This document shows positions 45,098 to 58,800 of a stretch of 64,000 nucleotides of DNA, piece by piece (within the stretch, counting starts at the first letter, position 1; each line of letters opens with the position of its first letter). Both the position numbers and the translations under genes were made by a program. The notes beneath the pieces are model-generated. The model was given only the letters and a program-made list of their open reading frames with translations. It was not told where the DNA came from and made no database searches. Source of the stretch: Anthopleura xanthogrammica. Lineage: Eukaryota > Cnidaria > Anthozoa > Actiniaria > Actiniidae. The stretch lies in assembly GCA_964019055.1 (NCBI GenBank), contig OZ025212.1, positions 9,539,109-9,603,108 on the forward strand, given 5' to 3'.

Positions 45098-46861
45098 ATC
45101 ATAAAAACACCTTTTTTGACCAAAAAGCACCTTTACTCAGCCAAAACCCCATTTTTTTTAGCCAAAAAGTCGTGTTTTTATCTCAAGAGGTATTTTCATG
45201 AGCAAAAAGTGGGGGTTTCAGCAAACAGGTCACGCCGTCAGCGAAAAATCTGGTTTTGAGAGCCAAAATGGCCATTTTTCAGTTTTTTGGGCTAAAAAGC
45301 TTTTTTTTCCCAGCAAAACAGTGTTTTGGACACCCAAAATGTGCTTTTCTCGGCCAAAACTTGCGTTTAGCAGTGAAAACGTCGTGTTTTGAGCAAAAGA
45401 AAATTCTCAGCAAATTTCAGATTTTCTCAGCAAAAAACACCTTTTTTGACCAAAAAGCACCTTTACTCCCGTCTCACCAAGGCAGTAGTCGTAGTTAAGT
45501 GGATTTTTCTTGCGTGTGACTGTTAAGACTTTGTTTGCTGAAACCACCACTTTTTGCTCATGAAAATACCTCTTGAGATAAAAACACGACTTTTTGGCCA
45601 AAAAAAATGGGGTTTTGGCTGAGAAAAGGTGCTTTTTGGTCAAAAAAGGTGTTTTTTGCTGAGAAAATTTGAATTTTGCTGAGAATTTTCTTTTGCTCAA
45701 AACACGACGTTTTCACTGCTTAACGCACGTTTTGGCCGAGAATAGCACATTTTGGGTGTCCAAAACACTGTTTTGCTGAAAAAAAAGCTTTTTAGCCCAA
45801 AAACCTGAAAAATGGCCATTTTGGCTCTAAAAACGACGTTTTTCGCTGACGGGATGACCTGTTTGCTGAAACCACCACTTTTTGCTCATGAAAATACCTC
45901 ATGATATAGGAACACGACTTTTTGGCAAAAAAAATTGGGATTTGGCTGAGAAAAGGTGCTTTTTGGTCAAAAAAGGTGTTTTTTGCTGAGAAGATTTGAA
46001 TTTTGCTGAGAATTTTCTTTTCCTCAAAACACGACGTTTTTACTGGTAACAGCACATTTTGGGCGAGAAAAGCACATTGTGGGTGACCAAAACCTTGTTT
46101 TCCTGGAAAAAAAAAGCTTTTTGACCCAAAAAACTGAAAAAAGGCCATTTTGGCTCTCAAAACGACGTTTTTCGCCGACGCGATGACTTTTTTTCTGAGA
46201 TTACCACATTTTTGGTGCTCAAAAAACCTCATGAGATAAAACACGACTTTTTAGCGAAAAAAATCAGCTTTTTAGTGAGAAAAGGTGCTTTTTGGTCAAA
46301 AAAGGTGTTTTTTGCTGAGAAAATTGGAATTTTGCTGAGAATTTTCTTTTGCTCAAAAAAGGACGTTGTCACTGGTAAAAGCACATTTTCGGCGACAAAA
46401 GTACATTTTGGGTGACCAAAACACTGTTTTGCTAAAAAAAAAAGCTTTTTGGCCCAAAAAACTGAAAAAAGCCATTTTGACTCTCAAAACGAGGTTCTTC
46501 GCTGACGGGATGACTTTTTTGCTAAGATCACCACTTTTTATCTCCTGAAAATACCTCATCAGATAAAAACACGACTTTTTCGGGGAAAAAAATCAGCTTT
46601 TTAGTGAGAAAAGGTTCTTTTTGGTCAAAAAAGGAGATGACTTTTTTTCTGAGATCACTACATTTTTGCTCCTGAAAATACCTCATGAGATAAAAACACG
46701 TCTTTTTAGCAAAAAAAATCAGCTTTTTAGTGAGGAAAGGTGCTTTTTGGTCAAAAAAGGTGTTTTTTGCTGAGAAAATTTTGAATTTTGCTGAAAATTT
46801 ACTTTTGCTCAAAACACGACGTTTTCACTGCTAAAAGCACATTTTGGGCGAGAAAAGCACA
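45098..46861. repeat. A-tract/T-tract repeat block in inverted orientation
   Basis: Short units alternate A-runs and T-runs roughly every 10 bp (GACCAAAAAGCACCTTT, GCAAAACAGTGTTTTGG and similar). A longer unit of about 326-330 bp is marked by CTGAAACCACCAC or GAGATCACCAC before TTTTTGCTC, at about 45540, 45865, 46198 and 46525, with a truncated copy near 46655. The 45098-45460 part is the reverse complement of the rest, so the block folds back around about 45480. Open frames rich in Lys, Phe and Ser are products of this composition. Confidence 0.85.
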
Positions 46862-49800
46862 TTTTGGTGCCCGCGCATGCGCGGCTTCAAAGATAGACAC
46901 TTTACGATTTTGGATTTTGCCAATTTTGAACACGGAAATGGATTGCTGGCGCGATTCTATCCATACGTGGTCACGTTTATCTTGTGAAAATTCGGCAGTC
47001 TTCCCCTAGTTTTGGTTCCCGCCCATGCACGGCTTCAAAGATAGGCACTTTACGATTCTAAAATTGGCCAATTTTGATCACGGAAATGGATTGCTGGCAC
47101 GATTCTACCCATACATGGTCACGTTTATCTTGTGAAAATTCGGCAGTCTTCCCCTAGTTTTGGTGCCCGCACATGCGCGGCTTCAAAGAAAGGCACTTTA
47201 TGATTTTGGAATTTCCCAATTTTGAACACGGAAATGGATTGCTGGTACGATTCTACAGATACATGGTCACGTTTATCTTGTGAAAATTCGGTAGTCTTCC
47301 CTTAGTTTTCGTGCCCGTGCATACGTGGCTTAAAAGATAGGCAGTTTACGATTTTGGAATTTGCCAATTTTGATCACGGAAATGGATTGCTGGCACGATT
47401 CTACCCATACATGGTCACGTTTATCTTGTGAAAATTCGGCAGTCTTCCCTTAGTTTTGGTGCCCGCGCATGCGCAGCTTCAAAGATAGGCACTTTACGAT
47501 TTTGGAATTTGCCAATTTTGATCACGGAAATGGATTACTGGCACGGTTCTACCCATACATGGTCACGTTTATCTTGTGAAAAATCGGCAGTCTTCCCCTA
47601 GTTTTGGTGCCCGCGCTTGCGCGGCTTCAAAGAAAGGCACTTCACAATTTTGGAATTTGCCAATTTTGATCACGGAAATGGATTGCTGGCAGGATTCTAC
47701 CCATACATGGTCACGTTTATCTGGTGAAAATTCGGCAGTCTTCCCCTAGTTTTCGTGCCCGTGCATACGTGGTTTAAAAGATAGGCACTTTACGATTTTG
47801 GAATTTGCCATTTTTGATCACAGAAATGGATTGCTGGCAAGATTCTACCCATACATGGTCACGTTTATCTTGTGAAAATTCGGCAGTCTTCCCTTAGTTT
47901 TCGTGCCCGTGCATACGTGGCTTAAAAGATAGGCACTTTACGATTTTGGAATTTGCCAATTTGGTCACGGAAATGGATTGCTGGCACGATTCTATCCATA
48001 CATGGTCACGTTTATCTTGTGAAAATTCGGCAGTCTTCCCTTAGTTTTGGTGCCCGCGCATGCGCAGCTTCAAAGATAGGCACTTTACGATTTTGGAATT
48101 TGCCAATTTTGATCACGGAAATGGATTACTGGCACGGTTCTACCCATACATGGTCACGTTTATCTTGTGAAAATTCGGCAGTCTTCCCCTAGTTTTGGTG
48201 CCCGCGCATGCGCGGCTTCAAAGGTAGGCACTTTACGATTTTAGAATTGGCCAATTTTGAGCACGGAAATGGATTGCTCGCACGATTCTAGCTATACATG
48301 GTCAAGTTTATCTTGTGAAAATTCGGTAGTCTTCCCCTAGTTTTGGTACCCGCGCATGCGCGGCTTCAAAGTTAGGCACTTTACGATTTTGGAATTTGCC
48401 AATTTTGATCACGGAAATGGATTGCGGGCACGATTCTACCCATACATGGTCACGTTTATCTTGTGAAAATTCGGCAGTCTTCCCCTAGTTTTGGTGCCCG
48501 CGCATGCGCGGCTTCAAAGGCAAGGCACTTTCTGATTTTAGAATTTGCCAATTTTGAGCACGGAAATGGATTGCTCGCACGATTCTAGCTATACATGGTC
48601 AAGTTTATCTTGTGAAAAATCGGTAGTCTTCCCCTAGTTTTGGTACCCGCGCATACGCGGCTTCAAAGATAGGCATTTTACGATTTTTGAATTTACCAAT
48701 TTCGAACACGGAAGTAAATTGCTGGCACGATTCTACCCATACATGGTCACGCTTATCTTGTGAGAATTCGGCAGTCTTTCCCTAGTCTTGGAGCCCGTGC
48801 ATGCGCGGCTTCAAAGAAAGGCACTTTACGATTTTGGAATTTCCAATTTTGATCACGGAAATGGATTGCTGGCACGATTCTACCTAAACATGGTCACGTT
48901 TATCTTGTGAGAATAAGGCAGTCTTCCCCTAGTTTTGGTGCCCGCGCATGCGCGTCTTTAAAGTTAGGCACTTTACGATTTTGGAATTTGCCAATTTTGA
49001 TCACGAAAATGGATTGCTGGCACAATTCTACCCATACATGGTCACGTTTATCTTGTGAAAATTCGGCAGTCTTTTCCTAGTCTTGGAGCCCGCGCATGCG
49101 CGGTTTCAAAGAAAGGCACTTTACGATTTTGGAATTTCCAATTTTGATCACGGAAATGGATTGCTGCCACGATTCTACCTAAACATGGTCACGTTTATCT
49201 TGTAAAAATTCGGCATTCTTCCCTTAGTTTTGGTGCTCGCGCATGCGCGGCTTCAAAGGAAGGCACTTCACGATTTTGGAATTTACCAACTTTGATCACG
49301 GAAATTGATTGCTCGCACGATTATATCTATACATGGTCACGTTTATCTTCTGAAAATTCGGTAATCTTCCCCTAGTTTTGGTAAGCGCGCATACGCGGCT
49401 TAAAAGATAGGTATTTTACGATTTTGGAATTTGCCAATTTTGATCACGAAAATGGATTGCTGTCACGATTCTACCCATACATGGTCAGGATTATCTTGTG
49501 AAAATTCGGCAGTCTTTCCTTAGTTATGGTGCCCGTGCATGCGCTGCTTCAAAGATAGGCACTTTACGATTTTGGAATTTGCCAATTTTGATCACCGAAA
49601 TGGATTACTGGCAAGATTCTACCCATACATGGTCACGTTTATCTTTTGAAAATTCGGCAGTCTTCCCCTAGTTTTGGTGCCCGCGCATTCGCGGCTTCAA
49701 AGATAGGCACTTTACGATTTTGGAATTTGCCAATTTTGATCACGGAAATGGATTGTTGGCACAATTCTACCCATACATGGTCACGTTTATCTTGTGAAAA

Positions 49801-52800
49801 TTCGGCAGTATTCTTTTAGTTTTGGTGCCCGCGCATGCGCGGCTTCGAAGTTAGGCACTTTACGATTTTGGAATTTGCCAATTTTGATCTCGGAAATGGA
49901 TTGCTGGCACAATTCTAGCCATACATAGTCACGTTTATCTTGTGAAAATTCGGTAGTCTTTCCCTAGTTTTGGAGCCCGCGCATGCGCAGTTTCAAAGAT
50001 AGGCACTTTACGATTTTTGAATTTGCCAATTTTCATCACGGAAATGGATTCCTGCCGCGATTCTACCTATACTTGGTCACGTTTATCTTGTGAAAATTCG
50101 GCAGTCTTCCCCTAGTTTTGGTGCCCGCGCATGCGCAGCTACAAAGATAGGCACTTTACGATTTTGAAATTTCCCAATTTTGATCACGGAAATAGATTGC
50201 TGGTACGATTCTACCCATACATGGTCACGTTTCTCGTGTGAAAATTCGGCAGTCTTCCCCTAGTTTTGGTGCCCGCGCATGCGCGGCTTCAAAGTTAGGC
50301 ACTTTACGATTTTGAAATATTCCAATTTTGATCACGGAAATGGATTGCTGGCACGATTCTACCTATACATAGTCACGTTTATCTTGTGAAAATTCGGCAG
50401 TCTTCCCCTAGTTTTGGTGCCCGCGCATGCGCAGCCACAAAGTTAGGCACTTTACGATTTTGGAATTTCTCAATTTTGATCACGGAAATGGATTGCTGAC
50501 ACGATTCTACCTATAGATGGTCACGTTTATCTTGTGAAAATTCGGCAGTCTTCCCCTAGTTTTGGTGCCCGCGCATGCGCAGCTACAAAGATAGGCACTT
50601 TACGATTTTGAAATTTGCCAATTTTGATCACGGAAATGGATTGCTGGCACGATTCTACCCATACGTGGTCACTTTTATCTTGTGAGAATTCGGCAGTCTT
50701 CCCATAGTTTTGGTGCCCGCGCATGCGCAGCTACAAAGAGAGGCACTTTACGATTTTGGAATTTGCCAATTTTGATCACGGAAATGGATTACTGGCACGA
50801 TTCCACCTATACATGGTCACGTTTATCTTGTGAAAATTCTGCAGTCTTCCCCTAGTTTTGGTGCCCGCGCATGCGCAGCTACAAAGTTAGGCACTTTACG
50901 ATTTTGGAATTTCTCAATTTTGATCACGGAAATGGATTACTGGCACGATTCCACCCATACATGGTCACGTTTATCTTGTGAAAATTCGGCAGTCTTCCCC
51001 TAGTTTTGGTGCCCGCGAATGTGCAGCTACAAAGATAGGCACTTTACGATTTTGTAATTTGCCAATTTTGATCACGGAAATGGATTGCTGGCACGATTCC
51101 ACCCATACATGGTCACGTTTATCTTGTGAAAATTCGGCAGTCTTTCCCTAGTTTTCGTGCCCGCGCATGCGCAGCTACAAAGTTAGGCACTTTACGATTT
51201 TGGAATTTGCCAATTTTGATCACGGAAATGGATTGCTGGCACGATTCTACCTATACATGGTCACGTTTATCTTGTGAAAATTCGGCAGTCTTCACCTAGT
51301 TTTGGTGCCTGCGCATGCGCAGCCACAAAGTTAGGCACTTTACGATTTTGGAATTTCTCAATTTTGATCACGGAAATGGATTGCTGACACGATTCTACCT
51401 ATACATGGTCACGTTTATCTTGTGAAAATTCGGCAGTCTTCACCTACTTTTGGTGCCCGCGCATGCGCAGCTACAAAGATAGGCACTTTACGATTTTGAA
51501 ATTTGCCAATTTGATCACGGAAATGGATTACTGGCACGATTCTACCCATACATGGTCACTTTTATCTTGTGAGAATTCGGCAGTCTTCCCATAGTTTTGG
51601 TGCCCGCGCATGCGCGGCTTCAAAGATAGGCACTTTATGATTTTGGAATTTGCGAATTTTGATTACGGAAATAGATTGCTGGCACGATTCTACCTTTACA
51701 TGGTCACGTTTATCTTGTGAAAATTCGGCAGTCTTCCCCTAGTTTTCGTGCTAGCGCATGCGCAGCTACAAAGATAAGCACTTTACGATTTTGAAATTTC
51801 TCAATTTTGATCACGGAAACGGATTGCTGGCATGATTCCACCCATACATGGTCACGTTTATCTTGTGAAAATTCGGCAGTCTTCTTTTAGTTTTGGTGCC
51901 CGCGCATGAGCAGCTACAAGGATAGGCACTTTACGATTTTGCAATTTGCCAATTTGATCACGGAAATGGATTGCTGGCACGATTCTACCCATACATGGTC
52001 ACGTTTATCTTGTGAAAATTCGGCAGTCTTTCCCTAGTTTTCGTGCCCGCGCATGCGCAGCTACAAAGAGAGGCACTTTACGATTTTGGAATTTGCCAAT
52101 TTTGATCACGGAAATGGATTGCTGGCACGATTCTACCTATACATGGTCACGTTTATCTTGTGAAAATTCGGCAGTCTTCCCCTAGTTTTGGTGCCCGCGC
52201 ATGCGCAGCTACAAAGTTAGGCACTTTACGATTTTGGAATTTCTCAATTTTGATCACGGAAATGGATTACTGGCACGATCCACCCATACATGGTCACGTT
52301 TATCTTGTGAAAATTCGGCAGTCTTCCCCTAGTTTTGGTGCCCGCGAATGTGCAGCTACAAAGAGAGGCACTTTACGATTTCGGAATTTGCCAATTTTGA
52401 TCACGGGAATGGATTGCTGGCATGATTCCACCCATACATGGTCACGTTTATCTTGTGAAAATTCGGCAGTCTTCCCCTAGTTTTGGTGCCCGCGCATGCG
52501 CAGCTACAAAGAGAGGCACTTTACGATTTTGGAATTTGCCAATTTTGATCACGGAAATGGATTGCTGGCACGATTCTACCTATACATGGTCACGTTTATC
52601 TTGTGAAAATTCGGCAGTCTTCCCCTAGTTTTCGTGCCCGGGCATGCGCAGCTACAAAGAGAGGCACTTTACGATTTTGGAATTTGCCAATTTTGATCAC
52701 GGAAATGGATTGCTGGCACGATTCTACCTATACATGGTCACGTTTATCTTGTGAAAATTCGGCAGTCTTCCCCTAGTTTTGGTGCCCGCGCATGCGCAGC

Positions 52801-55800
52801 TACAAAGTTAGGCACTTTACGATTTTGGAATTTCTCAATTTTGATCACGGAAATGGATTACTGGCACGATTCCACCCATACATGGTCACGTTTATCTTGT
52901 GAAAATTCGGCAGTCTTCCCCTAGTTTTCGTGCCCGCGAATGCGCAGCTACAAAGAGAGGCACTTTACGATTTTGGAATTTGCCAATTTTGATCACGGAA
53001 ATGGATTGCTGGCACGATTCCACCCATACATGGTCACGTTTATCTTGTAAAAATTCGGCAGTCTTCCCCTAGTTTTGGTGCCCGCGCATGCGCGGCTTCA
53101 AAGATAGGCACTTTACGATTTTGGAATTTGCCAATTTTGATCACGGAAATGGATTGCTGGCACGATTCTACCTATACATGGTCACGTTTATCTTGTGAAA
53201 ATTCGGCAGTCTTCCCCTAGTTTTCGTGCCCGCGCATGCGCAGCTACAAAGAAAGGCACTTTAGGATTTTGGAATTTCTCAATTTTGATCACGGAAATGG
53301 ATTGCTGGCACGATTCTACCCATACATGGTCACTTTTATCTTGTGAGAATTCGGCAGTCTTCCCCTAGTTTTGGTGCCCGTGCATGCGCAGCCACAAAGT
53401 TAGGCACTTTACGATTTTGGAATTTCTCAATTTTGATCACGGAAATGGATTGCTGTCACGATTCTACCTATACATGGTCACGTTTATCTTGTGAAAATTC
53501 GGCAGTCTTCCCCTAGTTTTCGTGCCCGCGCATGCGCAGCTACAAAGAAAGGCACTTTAGGATTTTGGAATTTCTCAATTTTGATCACGGAAATGGATTG
53601 CTGGCACGATTCTACCCATACATGGTCACTTTTATCTTGTGAGAATTCGGCAGTCTTCCCCTAGTTTTGGTGCCCGTGCATGCGCAGCCACAAAGTTAGG
53701 CACTTTACGATTTTGGAATTTCTCAATTTTGATCACGGAAATGGATTGCTGTCACGATTCTACCTATACATGGTCACGTTTATCTTGTGAAAATTCGGCA
53801 GTCTTCACCTAGTTTTGGTGCCCGCGCATGCGCAGCTACAAAGATAGGCACTTTACGATTTTGAAATTTGCCAATTTGATCACGGAAATGGATTACTGGC
53901 ACGATTCTACCCATACATGGTCACGTTTATCTTGTGAAAATTCGGCAGTCTTTCCCTAGTTTTCGTGCCCGCGCATGCGCAGCTACAAAGAGAGGCACTT
54001 TACGATTTTGGAATTTGCCAATTTTGATCACGGAAATGGATTGCTGGCACGATTCTACCTATACATGGTCACGTTTATCTTGTGAAAATTCGGCAGTCTT
54101 CCCCTAGTTTTGGTGCCCGCGCATGCGCAGCTACAAAGTTTGGCACTTTACGATTTTGGAATTTCTCAATTTTGATCACGGAAATGGATTACTGGCACGA
54201 TCCACCCATACATGGTCACGTTTATCTTGTGAAAATTCGGCAGTCTTCCCCTAGTTTTGGTGCCCGCGAATGTGCAGCTACAAAGAGAGGCACTTTACGA
54301 TTTCGGAATTTGCCAATTTTGATCACGGGAATGGATTGCTGGCATGATTCCACCCATACATGGTCACGTTTATCTTGTGAAAATTCGGCAGTCTTCCCCT
54401 AGTTTTGGTGCCCGCGCATGCGCAGCTACTAAGAGAGGCACTTTACGATTTTGGAATTTGCCAATTTTGATCACGGAAATGGATTGCTGGCACGATTCTA
54501 CCTATACATGGTCACGTTTATCTTGTGAAAATTCGGCAGTCTTCCCCTAGTTTTCGTGCCCGGGCATGCGCAGCTACAAAGAGAGGCACTTTACGATTTT
54601 GGAATTTGCCAATTTTGATCACGGAAATGGATTGCTGGCACGATTCTACCTATACATGGTCACGTTTATCTTGTGAAAATTCGGCAGTCTTCCCCTAGTT
54701 TTGGTGCCCGCGCATGCGCAGCTACAAAGTTAGGCACTTTACGATTTTGGAATTTCTCAATTTTGATCACGGAAATGGATTGCTGGCATGATTCCACCCA
54801 TACATGGTCACGTTTATCTTGTGAAAATTCGGCAGTCTTCCCCTAGTTTTGGTGCCCGCGCATGCGCAGCTACAAAGAGAGGCACTTTACGATTTTGGAA
54901 TTTGCCAATTTTGATCACGGAAATGGATTGCTGGCACGATTCTACCTATACATGGTCACGTTTATCTTGTGAAACTTCGGCAGTCTTCCCCTAGTTTTCG
55001 TGCCCGGGCATGCGCAGCTACAAAGAGAGGCACTTTACGATTTTGGAATTTGCCAATTTTGATCACGGAAATGGATTGCTGGCACGATTCTACCTATACA
55101 TGGTCACGTTTATCTTGTGAAAATTCGGCAGTCTTCCCCTAGTTTTGGTGCCCGCGCATGCGCAGCTACAAAGTTAGGCACTTTACGATTTTGGAATTTC
55201 TCAATTTTGATCACGGAAATGGATTACTGGCACGATTCCACCCATACATGGTCACGTTTATCTTGTGAAAATTCGGCAGTCTTCCCCTAGTTTTCGTGCC
55301 CGCGAATGCGCAGCTACAAAGAGAGGCACTTTACGATTTTGGAATTTGCCAATTTTGATCACGGAAATGGATTGCTGGCACGATTCCACCCATACATGGT
55401 CACGTTTATCTTGTAAAAATTCGGCAGTCTTCCCCTAGTTTTGGTGCCCGCGCATGCGCGGCTTCAAAGATAGGCACTTTACGATTTTGGAATTTGCCAA
55501 TTTTGATCACGGAAATGGATTGCTGGCACGATTCTACCTATACATGGTCACGTTTATCTTGTGAAAATTCGGCAGTCTTCCCCTAGTTTTCGTGCCCGCG
55601 CATGCGCAGCTACAAAGAAAGGCACTTTAGGATTTTGGAATTTCTCAATTTTGATCACGGAAATGGATTGCTGGCACGATTCTACCCATACATGGTCACT
55701 TTTATCTTGTGAGAATTCGGCAGTCTTCCCCTAGTTTTGGTGCCCGTGCATGCGCAGCCACAAAGTTAGGCACTTTACGATTTTGGAATTTCTCAATTTT

Positions 55801-58800
55801 GATCACGGAAATGGATTGCTGTCACGATTCTACCTATACATGGTCACGTTTATCTTGTGAAAATTCGGCAGTCTTCACCTAGTTTTGGTGCCCGCGCATG
55901 CGCAGCTACAAAGATAGGCACTTTACGATTTTGAAATTTGCCAATTTGATCACGGAAATGGATTACTGGCACGATTCTACCCATACATGGTCACTTTTAT
56001 CTTGTGAGAATTCGGCAGTCTTCCCATAGTTTTGGTGCATGCGCGGCTTCAAAGATAGGCACTTTACGATTTTGGAATTTGCCAATTTTGATTACGGAAA
56101 TAGATTGCTGGCACGATTCTACCTTTACATGGTCACGTTTATCTTGTGAAAATTCGGCAGTCTTCCCCTAGTTTTGGTGCTAGCGCATGCGCAGCTACAA
56201 AGATAAGCACTTTACGATTTTTAAATTTCTCAATTTTGATCACGGAAATGGATTGCTGGCATGATTCCACCCATACATGGTCACGTTTATCTTGTGAAAA
56301 TTCGGCAGTCTTCCCCTAGTTTTGGTGCCCGCGCATGCAGAGCTACAAAGATAGGCACTTTACGATTTTGAAATTTGCCAATTTTGATCACGGAAATGGA
56401 TTGCTGGCACGATTCTACCCATACGTGGTCACTTTTATCTTGTGAGAATTCGGCAGTCTTCCCATAGTTTTGGTGCCCGCGCATGCGCAGCTACAAAGAG
56501 AGGCACTTTACGATTTTGGAATTTGCCAATTTTGATCACGGAAATGGATTACTGGCACGATTCCACCTATACATGGTCACGTTTATCTTGTGAAAATTCT
56601 GCAGTCTTCCCCTAGTTTTGGTGCCCGCGCATGCGCAGCTACAAAGTTAGGCACTTTACGATTTTGGAATTTCTCAATTTTGATCACGGAAATGGATTAC
56701 TGGCACGATTCCACCCATACATGGTCACGTTTATCTTGTGAAAATTCGGCAGTCTTCCCATAGTTTTGGTGCATGCGCGGCTTCAAAGATAGGCACTTTA
56801 CGATTTTGGAATTTGCCAATTTTGATTACGGAAATAGATTGCTGGCACGATTCTACCTTTACATGGTCACGTTTATCTTGTGAAAATTCGGCAGTCTTCC
56901 CCTAGTTTTGGTGCTAGCGCATGCGCGGCTTCAAAGATAGGCACTTTACGATTTTGGAATTTGCCAATTTTGATCACGGAAATGGATTGCTGGCACGATT
57001 CTACCTATACATGGTCACGTTTATCTTGTGAAAATTCGGCAGTCTTCCCCTAGTTTTCGTGCCCGCGCATGCGCAGCTACAAAGAAAGGCACTTTACGAT
57101 TTTGGAATTTCTCAATTTTGATCACGGAAATGGATTGCTGGCACGATTCTACCCATACATGGTGACTTTTATCTTGTGAGAATTCGGCAGTCTTCCCCTA
57201 GTTTTGGTGCCCGTGCATGCGCAGCCACAAAGTTAGGCACTTTACGATTTTGAAATTTGCCAATTTGATCACGGAAATGGATTACTGGCACGATTCTACC
57301 CATACATGGTCACTTTTATCTTGTGAGAATTCGGCAGTCTTCCCATAGTTTTGGTGCATGCGCGGCTTCAAAGATAGGCACTTTACGATTTTGGAATTTG
57401 CCAATTTTGATTACGGAAATAGATTGCTGGCACGATTCTACCTTTACATGGTCACGTTTATCTTGTGAAAATTCGGCAGTCTTCCCCTAGTTTTGGTGCT
57501 AGCGCATGCGCAGCTACAAAGATAAGCACTTTACGATTTTTAAATTTCTCAATTTTGATCACGGAAATGGATTGCTGGCATGATTCCACCCATACATGGT
57601 CACGTTTATCTTGTGAAAATTCGGCAGTCTTCCCCTAGTTTTGGTGCCCGCGCATGCGCAGCTACAAAGATAGGCACTTTACGATTTTGAAATTTGCCAA
57701 TTTTGATCACGGAAATGGATTGCTGGCACGATTCTACCCATACGTGGTCACTTTTATCTTGTGAGAATTCGGCAGTCTTCCCATAGTTTTGGTGCCCGCG
57801 CATGCGCAGCTACAAAGAGAGGCACTTTACGATTTTGGAATTTGCCAATTTGGATCACGGAAATGGATTACTGGCACGATTCCACCTATACATGGTCACG
57901 TTTATCTTGTGAAAATTCTGCAGTCTTCCCCTAGTTTTGGTGCCCGCGCATGCGCAGCTACAAAGTTAGGCACTTTACGATTTTGGAATTTCTCAATTTT
58001 GATCACGGAAATGGATTACTGGCACGATTCCACCCATACATGGTCACGTTTATCTTGTGAAAATTCGGCAGTCTTCCCATAGTTTTGGTGCATGCGCGGC
58101 TTCAAAGATAGGCACTTTACGATTTTGGAATTTGCCAATTTTGATTACGGAAATAGATTGCTGGCACGATTCTACCTTTACATGGTCACGTTTATCTTGT
58201 GAAAATTCGGCAGTCTTCCCCTAGTTTTGGTGCTAGCGCATGCGCAGCTACAAAGATAGGCACTTTACGATTTTAAAATTTGCCAATTTTGATCACGGAA
58301 ATGGATTGCTGGCACGATTCTACCCATACGTGGTCACTTTTATCTTGTGAGAATTCGGCAGTCTTCCCATAGTTTTGGTGCCCGCGCATGCGCAGCTACA
58401 AAGAGAGGCACTTTACGATTTTGGAATTTGCCAATTTTGATCACGGAAATGGATTACTGGCACGATTCCACCTATACATGGTCACGTTTATCTTGTGAAA
58501 ATTCTGCAGTCTTCCCCTAGTTTTGGTGCCCGCGCATGCGCAGCTACAAAGTTAGGCACTTTACGATTTTGGAATTTCTCAATTTTGATCACGGAAATGG
58601 ATTACTGGCACGATTCCACCCATACATGGTCACGTTTATCTTGTGAAAATTCGGCAGTCTTCCCCTAGTTTTGGTGCCCGCGAATGTGCAGCTACAAAGA
58701 TAGGCACTTTACGATTTTGGAATTTGCCAATTTGGATCACGGAAATGGATTACTGGCACGATTCCACCTATACATGGTCACGTTTATCTTGTGAAAATTC

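Noticed and set aside
45198..46812. Lys/Phe/Ser-rich open frames in the A-tract block
   Set aside because: They occur on both strands and repeat with the 330-bp unit; this is composition and not coding.
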